From Planctomycetota bacterium (GTDB taxonomy: Bacteria; Planctomycetota; Brocadiia; Brocadiales; Bathyanammoxibiaceae), in contig JAUVQR010000063.1 of the NCBI GenBank assembly GCA_030598065.1, positions 1 to 7,481 of the forward strand: 7,481 nucleotides of DNA. Direction: 5' to 3'. Numbering within the stretch: position 1 is the first letter of the stretch; each line of letters begins with the position of its first letter. The notes under the pieces are model-generated. The model was not told the DNA's origin. It did no database searches and saw nothing but the letters and a program-made list of their open reading frames with translations. This document shows, piece after piece, positions 1 through 7,481 of the stretch. The translations under genes and the position numbers were made by a program.

Positions 1-254
1 ATATACTCGCCGTCCCTGTGCTGGCTGATTAACACGTGGATGCCCTGCCCCCTGCCTTTATAACCCAGGACCAGCTGCGTCGAGTGCCAGAAGGCGAATA
101 TCACGTTGCCAAAAGGACGCTGCCGGAGCACCTTATCGAGCGATCTGGTCTCAGATATCTCCTCCATCCTGAGCGTCCAGCACAGCAGGCCCAAGGCAAC
201 CGGCCCCACCAGGCCCACCGCCGTCATCTTTATCTCTTCTAGATAGTCCCTCAT
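1..254 (-). CDS. DUF374 lysophospholipid acyltransferase family protein, N-terminal part (runs off the left edge)
   Basis: I see 84 codons from ATG at 254-252, running off the window. The only other in-frame option is closed by a stop 10 codons upstream with no ATG, GTG or TTG between, so this start is firm, although its ribosome site (GAGACGGG) is weak. Residues 10-26 (MTAVGLVGPVALGLLCW) look like an N-terminal membrane segment. They are followed by TLRMEE, then IFAFWHSTQLVL (52-63) and HVLISQHRDGEY (73-84). The FAFWH and ISQHRDGE blocks are the signature of DUF374 (PF04028), inner-membrane proteins related to PlsC/LpxL-type acyltransferases and often found near LPS genes such as waaA or lpxK. 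A role in acylating a lipid A or lysophospholipid acceptor follows from the family and is not shown here. The gene lies 110 bp after the DUF2851 stop on the same strand, with a weak terminator-like hairpin between them, so it may have its own promoter. Confidence 0.85.
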   Translation of the reverse strand, partial: MRDYLEEIKMTAVGLVGPVALGLLCWTLRMEEISETRSLDKVLRQRPFGNVIFAFWHSTQLVLGYKGRGQGIHVLISQHRDGEY

Positions 255-303
255 CCCGTCTCTACCGCCCGCAGCTTTTCGTCAAAGCGTAACCGTCAAG
301 GTC

Positions 304-316
304 GTTCAATATGAAC
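304..316. repeat. 13-bp perfect palindrome (GTTCA-ATA-TGAAC)
   Basis: GTTCA at 304-308 and TGAAC at 312-316 form a perfect 5-bp dyad around ATA. It sits 50 bp upstream of the DUF374 start codon, just beyond the T-tract of the hairpin at 317-340. The spacing and symmetry would suit a dimeric repressor operator. A dyad this short can also occur by chance, and the half-site orientation (GTTC...GAAC) is opposite to the Gram-positive LexA box. No assignment to a regulator is made. Confidence 0.25.
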
Positions 317-340
317 AAAAGCAGGGCAGGCTCTGCCGCT
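317..340 (-). terminator. Weak rho-independent-type terminator after the DUF2851 gene
   Basis: Read on the minus strand, AGC-GGCAG (340-333), loop AGC (332-330), CTGCC (329-325), a 2-nt bulge and GCT (322-320) form a hairpin. It is followed by a TTTTGTT tract at 320-314. It starts 25 nt past the DUF2851 stop codon, which is the expected place. The inner stem is only 5 bp, the lower stem needs a bulge, and the run of Ts is only four, so termination would be partial at best. Confidence 0.35.
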
Positions 341-364
341 ACAGGCCTTCCAATTACAGTTTTG

Positions 365-1999
365 TCATTTCTCGGAAGGTTTAAAATTATGTGTGGATTC
401 TAACACCTGGCTACCACCTATAGCCATAAGAAAGCCGCAGCGGTCGCAGCTCATGTCTTTCCGTCCGCAGAAGTCGTGGAATATCTGATGAAGCCCCTGC
501 TGCCTGCGGGCATTGCAGACCACGCCGGAAAACTCCTCCGGCAGCACCCTCTTTGACATGAACCCGACAATCCCGTCTGTGGAGTTCTTACGGTGGATTT
601 TATACGCCTCGTGCAGCAGCGCTTCAAGCTCCGCGTCCCGGTTTCTTCTGGCATACACGAGAAGGAGCGGCAGTATAACGTTCACAAAGATAACGGCCGC
701 CCTCTCACTGCCTATCAATCTTGCAGGCGACTTCAGCCTCTTACCTCCGGGTGTTACATAGCGCGACCAGAATGCGTCCGCAACGCCTGCGTCTGAGAAA
801 AAGGACTCAACCCTTCTTGTGGCCCCCTTTGCGGCGACCGGAGACAGTCCGGCCTTTTTGATTTTTGTTCTGGCCTCTTCAATAACAGTAAGGATATTTC
901 TGAAAACCCCTCCTTCCTGTGACCCTGCCAGCAGATGGCTCATCGCCGCGATGCGCCTGGGTGGTTGATTTAACGGCCTGACCCCCGCCCAGTGCCAGTC
1001 GTCATACCGCATGGGTTTCTTTCCCAGCTGCGGCCCGATTTCTCTCCAGAGGCGCGAGATTTTTCTGACGTATGCCTGCGTCTGCCGGTCAAGATTGTCC
1101 CTGCCGTCCTCGCCCCTCTTCTCCCAATGAGACAAGATTCCCCCCGCGCCCAGTAGCATGGACTGTATCCAGACGTGCCTATCTCCGTGACCTTCATGAG
1201 ACGCGGTTACGTCTACCGGTATGAACCTCCTCATGTCCTCCAGCGGCACCAGGGCGGCCAGCTGTGAAAACTGCAGCACGTTGTTCTTATAGCCCAGCGC
1301 CCTCATCAGCGCTTCATACAGCACGTGCTCATAGGGCCTGCTGTCCAGCCGAACCCCGAACCGGCCTGCCTTTGATAGTATGCGCTGGTCGCCGGCGTGG
1401 TCAAGGACGCGCTCGACCTTTTCCCTGGTTCCGCCACTCTTAGCCAACGCCGTACGGCACGGGCCTTCAACGTATCTGGCGGAGGCAGGGTACTCGGCGA
1501 GGTCGTCCAGAAACCCCGGAATATCCTCCGGTGGCATGGCTATGTACTTTGACAGGGCCAGCTGCGGAACGTTCCTGCCCGTCACGTCACACACGTAATC
1601 TTGTGAGACGTCGTTCCACATCACCACGTGGAGGCATACTTCTTTGTATCCATCTTGCCTGTGATGTCCGTGCCGCTTCCAGTCCGAGGCGTTGACGTGG
1701 ACCTCAACGTCTCCCTTGATGCGCCCCGCGCCTTCCAGCAATATCTCAGCGTTCAGGTGGTCGGGACCGCCCTCTACGTTCCACCTGCCGGGTGAGATTA
1801 TTTCCAGCCGCGAACCGTCCTCCGTGTACAGCCCAGTCGCGTCAAAATGCCTCCCGAACCACAGGCAGCGTACCACCTCTTCGCTTATCTTAGTGGTTAC
1901 ACCCCCGTATACACGCGGCCGCCGCTCACTGACGCCCGCCGCGGCCCGCACCAGTTTGGCATAATCGTTTGAGAAAGGTTGTCTTACCCGATTCGGCAT
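365..1999 (-). CDS. DUF2851 family protein (function unknown)
   Basis: The protein is 544 residues from ATG 1999-1997. The only ribosome-site-like sequence, AAGG, is just 2 nt from the ATG, so initiation looks weak. The best-conserved family region is at the N-terminus: SPGRWNVEGGPDHLNAEI (69-86), GDVEVHVNASDWKRHGH (96-112), a following D116 and Y118, and LHVV (123-126). Further blocks are YEALMRALGYKNN (228-240), RPLNQPPRRIAAM (341-353) and IGSERAAVIFVNVILPLL (429-446). The C-terminus has RRQQGLHQIFHDFC (498-511) with C518 and C521, a possible metal-binding Cys cluster. This layout fits PF11013/DUF2851, which I recall as typically about 420-450 residues, so this copy is long. Residues 1-37 precede the recognisable domain. 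There is no signal peptide, and I predict it to be cytosolic. The GPD...EVH arrangement loosely recalls PD-(D/E)XK nucleases (inference only). It lies 285 bp downstream of gyrA and is probably a separate transcript. Confidence 0.85.
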   Translation of the reverse strand: MPNRVRQPFSNDYAKLVRAAAGVSERRPRVYGGVTTKISEEVVRCLWFGRHFDATGLYTEDGSRLEIISPGRWNVEGGPDHLNAEILLEGAGRIKGDVEVHVNASDWKRHGHHRQDGYKEVCLHVVMWNDVSQDYVCDVTGRNVPQLALSKYIAMPPEDIPGFLDDLAEYPASARYVEGPCRTALAKSGGTREKVERVLDHAGDQRILSKAGRFGVRLDSRPYEHVLYEALMRALGYKNNVLQFSQLAALVPLEDMRRFIPVDVTASHEGHGDRHVWIQSMLLGAGGILSHWEKRGEDGRDNLDRQTQAYVRKISRLWREIGPQLGKKPMRYDDWHWAGVRPLNQPPRRIAAMSHLLAGSQEGGVFRNILTVIEEARTKIKKAGLSPVAAKGATRRVESFFSDAGVADAFWSRYVTPGGKRLKSPARLIGSERAAVIFVNVILPLLLVYARRNRDAELEALLHEAYKIHRKNSTDGIVGFMSKRVLPEEFSGVVCNARRQQGLHQIFHDFCGRKDMSCDRCGFLMAIGGSQVLESTHNFKPSEK

Positions 2000-2051
2000 T
2001 ACCTTATTCTTCAGTAACTTTTCAAATCAAATGGTCGCCGATATACGCTGT

Positions 2052-2074
2052 CGCTGTCGTTCTTAACGGCAGCG
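2052..2074. repeat. Hairpin in the leader of the DUF2851 gene
   Basis: CGCTGTCGTT (2052-2061) and AACGGCAGCG (2065-2074) pair over 10 positions around the loop CTT. Nine pairs are Watson-Crick and one is T-G on the plus strand, which becomes a C-A mismatch in the minus-strand RNA. It ends 53 nt upstream of the DUF2851 ATG, inside its probable 5' leader. No T-tract follows on either strand, so it is not an intrinsic terminator. It might be an mRNA-structure element, or have no function. Confidence 0.4.
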
Positions 2075-2097
2075 AAGTCACGCCCTGGGTATCATGC

Positions 2098-2127
2098 CTC
2101 AGGCAAAACCTCCTCCGGCGAAAACCT
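2098..2127. repeat. Imperfect short tandem repeat with an embedded Shine-Dalgarno-like sequence
   Basis: CTCAGGCAAAACCT (2098-2111) is followed after one base by CTCCGGCGAAAACCT (2113-2127). The two copies differ by one substitution and one insertion. Read on the minus strand the junction is GGAGGAGGT (2116-2108), a near-perfect Shine-Dalgarno sequence. The next ATG (2095-2093) lies about 13 nt on and opens only a five-codon frame, MIPRA, ending in TGA at 2078. The 9-bp palindrome GCCT-C-AGGC (2096-2104) overlaps the first copy. I cannot assign a role. A leader peptide or a gene remnant are possibilities, and chance is the default. Confidence 0.35.
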
Positions 2128-2137
2128 GACATACCAG

Positions 2138-2222
2138 AGATTCTTCGGTCACAATGCTCCCTCAGAATGACATTTTTTGTGTCAAGAATTTCTTCTGTCA
2201 TTCTGAGCAAAGCAAAGAATCT
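2138..2222. repeat. Imperfect inverted repeat of the dispersed TGTCATTCTGAG...AAGAATCT type
   Basis: The inner arms CTCAGAATGACA (2161-2172) and TGTCATTCTGAG (2196-2207) are perfect 12-bp reverse complements. The outer arms AGATTCTT (2138-2145) and AAGAATCT (2215-2222) match over 8 bp. Between inner and outer arms, the left side carries 15 nt and the right side only 7, so the stem has an asymmetric internal bulge. The loop is 2173-2195 and holds a small dyad, AAGAA-T-TTCTT (2184-2194). The right arm matches, with G-to-A changes, the TGTCATTCTGAGCGAAGCGAAGAATCT-like palindromic repeat I know to be scattered between genes in many unrelated bacterial genomes. In the minus-strand RNA it would form a long hairpin about 60 nt after the gyrA stop. 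It could protect the 3' end of the gyrBA message or act as a factor-dependent terminator. It may be a miniature mobile element, though no target duplication is evident. Confidence 0.75.
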
Positions 2223-2284
2223 AAAGGATGGCCAATGAGGGTTAGCAGGGGATAGGAATTTCGTCCAGGCAAAAATGCCTTCTA

Positions 2285-4836
<2,552 letters not shown>

Positions 4837-4840
<4 letters not shown>

Positions 4841-7275
4841 ATGTCCAGTTGTTTCACCTCCAGCGCATGCTTCTCAATATACTCGCGCCTTCTCTGCACG
4901 TCCTTGCCCACAAGCACGACGAATATCTGGTCCGCTTTTAAAGCGTCTTCCACCGTGATCCTGAGGAGCGTCCTGCTCGTGGGGTCCATTGTCGTCTCGG
5001 CCAGCTCTTCGGCGTTCATCTCACCCAGGCCCTTGTACCGCTGCACGTCAAGGCCCTTCCTTCCCAACTCCCGCAACCTCCGCAGTACCTCGCCCAGAGT
5101 GGCCACCGGCACCTCCGTCCCGTCCGATATGAGCTTGAACCGCGCCTCCTCCTGTTCGGGCGCGCCGAAACAGTCTTCCATCGAGAAGCCCATCCCCTCA
5201 AGCTCGGTCTGTAGTTTCCCGAGTTCCGCGCTCTCGTGGAACACCATCACCTCCGGCGTGCCGGCCCCCATCTTCTCCTGCGACAGGACCTCCTTCTCCA
5301 CTATTTCGACGTCCTTTTTGTCTCTCTGCAACTCTTCAATAAAAGCGTTATACTCGTCGTCACTGTAGAAGTATTTCTCTTCACCGTTCAGGTTCACGAT
5401 GTACTGTGGAAGCCGCCCGTCTTTCGGGTTTCTTTTCTTCAAGAATTCTTCCAGGGTGAAGCCCTTTTTACTCAGGAGGTACGACAGCTCTTCCCTCCTG
5501 GTCAGGACATTAAGCACCTGCCTCAGCTCCTGACTGTCCAGCTCCTGCCCGTCAGCCCTGACCATCTTTGTGCCGTCTACGCCCAGTTCCTGCAGGGCGC
5601 TGCTGAGCTGCTTGTCGTCGTATAGATACTCCCGTTTTTTCTTCCGCGTAATCTTGTACAGGGGCGGCTGCGCTATGTAAACGCTTCCCCGGTCAATGAG
5701 GCCCTTCATCTGCCTGAAAAAGAAGGTAAGGAGCAGCGTGCGTATGTGCGCCCCGTCTACGTCCGCGTCCGTCATTATTATTACCTTGCCGTAGCGGAGG
5801 CTCTCGGCATTGAAGTCGTCTGACCCGATTCCCGTGCCCAGGGCGCTTATCAGCGTGCATATCTCTTCGTTTGACAGCATCTTGTCCACTCGCGCCTTTT
5901 CCACATTGAGGATTACGCCCTTCAGCGGCAGTATCGCCTGAAAGACCCTGTCTCTTCCCTGCTTGGCGGTGCCGCCCGCCGATATCCCTTCCACAAGGAA
6001 AAGCTCGCTTGACTCCACGTCCTTCGTGGAGCAATCGGCCAGCTTGCCGGGCAGGTTTGCCCCGCTAAGCGCGCCCTTTCTCCGGGAAAGGTCTCTGGCC
6101 TTCTTGGCCGCATCCCTGGCATGGGCCGCTTCCACCGCCTTGCTGACGATGGCGCGGGCGCTGGGCGGGTTTTCTTCGCAATAGGTGCCCAGGCGGTCGT
6201 TCACTACCCCTTCCACAATCCCCTGCACCTCCCTGTTCCCCAGCTTTGTCTTTGTCTGGCCCTCAAACTGAGGTTCCGGGACCATAAGGCTTATTATGGC
6301 GGTAAGACCTTCGAGGTAGTCCTCTCCCGACGGGGGCTTGCCTTCTTTGAGAAGCCCCTGGCTCTTGGCGTAGTTGTTAAGCGTCCTGGTCAGCGCTCCC
6401 TTGAAGCCGCTCAGATGCGTACCGCCCTCAAGTGTGTATATGTTGTTGACGAACGAGAATACGTTGTCCGTGTATGTGTCGTTGTACTGGAGCGCGACCT
6501 CGACCATCACGTCGCCTTCCCTTTTCTCTATAAATATAATGTCCTTGTGTATGGTCTCTTTGCCTGAGTTCAGTTCCTCAACGAACGCCTTTATGCCACC
6601 CTCATAGTGGAATGTTTCGCTGGTCTCCGTCCGCTCGTCAGAAACGTTTATTTCAAGCCCTTTGTTGAGGAATGACAGCTCTCTCAGCCTCTTGGCAATG
6701 ATGTCGTACTTGAGGTCGGCCGCCTCGAAGATTTCCGGGTCCGGTTTAAAAGCTATTTTTGTCCCCTGCCTCTTTGTTGCCCCCCTGTCCTCGAGCGGCG
6801 TCACCGGCTTGCCCTGCTCATACCTCTGGAAGTACGCATGTCCGTCCCGCCGTACTTCAACCTCCAGCCACTCGCTTAGCGCGTTTACCACCGATACGCC
6901 CACACCATGCAACCCGCCGGAAACCTTATAGGAGCCATGACTAAACTTGCCTCCGGCGTGCAGCGTTGTCATGACGACCTCTACCGCCGGCTTTTTCATC
7001 TCCACATGCTCATCGACCGGGATACCCCTGCCATTATCTATAATTGAGACGCTTCCGTCCGCAGCCAGCTTGACGCTTATGCTGCTGCAGAAACCGCCCA
7101 GGGCCTCGTCCACGCTGTTCATCACCACTTCTTCCACCAGGTGGTGCACCCCCCTTGTACTTGTGTCTCCTATATTCATTGCGGGACTCTTACGAACGGC
7201 CTCTATTCCACCCAGCAATTTTATCGCCGTTGCGTCATTTTTTACCGCTTGTGCCGTACTCTCTATTTGTCCCAT
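4837..7275 (-). CDS. gyrB: DNA gyrase subunit B
   Basis: This is the ATPase subunit of gyrase, 812 residues from ATG 7275-7273. A TTG at 7296 would add seven residues (MQRINEG) and overlap the upstream gene by 14 nt. I prefer the ATG because AAAGG lies 12 nt before it and the TTG has no ribosome site. Numbered from the ATG, the GHKL ATPase shows E49, N53, DNGRG (80-84), HAGGKF (106-111), GGLHGVG (120-126) and QTKTK (340-344). The TOPRIM domain has catalytic E429 in LVEGISAGG and D503, D505 and D507 in MTDADVDGAH. The GyrA-binding tail has VQRYKGLGEMN (744-754) and ends HALEVKQLDI. About 165 extra residues lie within roughly 553-738, matching the insert of Gram-negative GyrB. Oddities: N34 replaces the usual Tyr of MYIG, M52 replaces the Asp of EVVDN, and I431 replaces the Asp of VEGDSAGG. 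The gene overlaps gyrA by 4 nt, and the two are almost certainly one operon. Confidence 0.98.
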
Positions 7276-7282
7276 ACCTTCA

Positions 7283-7481
7283 TTAATCCTTTGCAAGCTT
7301 CAATGTTATTTCTGTTAAAAATAATCCCTCAATCTTCTCCTGCATTCTCACCTTTATATCGGCCTTGTTCATTACCGTTAGTTCCTGGAGTAACGCCGAT
7401 GACTCCACCTCTATGTACAACCGACCTCTTCGCAGACCGGTTACTCTGGTACGGTTTGCCTTTTCCTCGCCTACCGCCGAT
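7283..7481 (-). CDS. DUF721 / DciA-like protein, C-terminal part (runs off the right edge)
   Basis: Sixty-five sense codons and a TAA at 7285-7283 are visible; the frame enters from the right edge as SAVGEEKANRTRV. The stretch TRVTGLRRGRLYIEVESSAL (given in part), then LQELTVMNKADIKVRMQEKI and a closing EITLKLAKD, fits the C-terminal half of DUF721 (PF05258). In that family a basic strand is followed by G-x-L-x-(I/V)-x-V-x-S-S-A-x-x-Q-E-L and a helix ending in (I/V)xxIxxK. The family includes DciA, which helps load the replicative helicase DnaB onto DNA in many bacteria lacking DnaC. It commonly sits next to gyrB or in the dnaA-dnaN-recF-gyrB region. Here its stop is 7 nt from the preferred gyrB ATG (or overlaps the TTG alternative), so it is probably co-transcribed with gyrBA. 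The symbol is left blank because only the C-terminal half is visible. Confidence 0.82.
   Translation of the reverse strand, partial: SAVGEEKANRTRVTGLRRGRLYIEVESSALLQELTVMNKADIKVRMQEKIEGLFLTEITLKLAKD

Noticed and set aside
36..242. 68-codon plus-strand frame at the left edge
   Set aside because: It is opposite the DUF374 coding sequence, whose FAFWH and ISQHRDGE motifs are clearly real.
2180..2185. TTGACA on the minus strand as a -35 element for the DUF2851 gene
   Set aside because: No -10-like hexamer occurs 16-18 nt downstream. The sequence falls in the loop of the inverted repeat.
2022..2210. 62-codon minus-strand frame between gyrA and the DUF2851 gene
   Set aside because: Its first third is the translated dispersed repeat (MLRMTEEILDTKNVILRE), a well-known source of false genes. 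The rest shows no family resemblance.
1969..2238. 89-codon plus-strand frame in the same gap
   Set aside because: It ends in the SVILSKAKNLKDGQ type of peptide that this repeat gives on the other strand. It has no ribosome site and overlaps the DUF2851 start antisense.
2267..2280. AGGCA-AAAA-TGCCT hairpin 4 nt after the gyrA stop, considered as a terminator
   Set aside because: The stem is only 5 bp, and no T-tract follows in the direction of gyrA transcription (next bases GGACGAAATT).
2000..2284. Replication origin next to gyrB/gyrA
   Set aside because: I see no DnaA-box cluster (TTATCCACA-like) and no AT-rich unwinding region in the gap.

Overview
The window holds a bacterial housekeeping locus read entirely from the minus strand. 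In transcription order (right to left) it contains the 3' end of a DUF721/DciA-like gene, gyrB, gyrA, a 285-bp intergenic gap, a DUF2851 gene, and the 5' end of a DUF374 acyltransferase gene that runs off the left edge. No tRNA, rRNA, CRISPR array, transposase, prophage gene or plausible plus-strand gene was found. The plus-strand open frames are shadows of the GC-rich minus-strand genes.

Organism: GyrB carries the long insert in the TOPRIM region that is typical of Gram-negative enzymes, and the DUF374 family belongs to lipid A/LPS-type envelope metabolism. Both point to a diderm. The GyrA active-site neighbourhood (CAKIAGDTTGNYHPHGEQ, and GSIDGDPPAAMRYTEARLT) and the DciA-gyrB-gyrA order resemble what I recall from Planctomycetota and related deep lineages, possibly Brocadiales-like. 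That placement is an inference from memory, not a search.

Right half (2285-7481): DciA-like, gyrB and gyrA form a tight, probably co-transcribed and translationally coupled unit. gyrB begins within or just after the upstream stop, and gyrB and gyrA overlap by 4 nt (ATGA). The two subunits assemble the A2B2 DNA gyrase that introduces negative supercoils. DciA-type proteins help load the replicative helicase, so the unit joins replication initiation with supercoiling.

Middle (2000-2284): a non-coding gap with a long imperfect inverted repeat. Its arms match the widely dispersed TGTCATTCTGAG...AAGAATCT element. It also holds a second hairpin, a short tandem repeat and an orphan Shine-Dalgarno-like sequence.

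Left part (1-1999): a DUF2851 protein of unknown function, a weak terminator-like hairpin, and the start of the DUF374 acyltransferase.

I do not see a new multi-gene system here. The most notable points are: non-canonical residues at the quinolone-contact positions of both gyrase subunits, an altered GyrB ATPase motif, the dispersed-repeat hairpin behind gyrA, and a PD...ExH-like signature in the DUF2851 protein.
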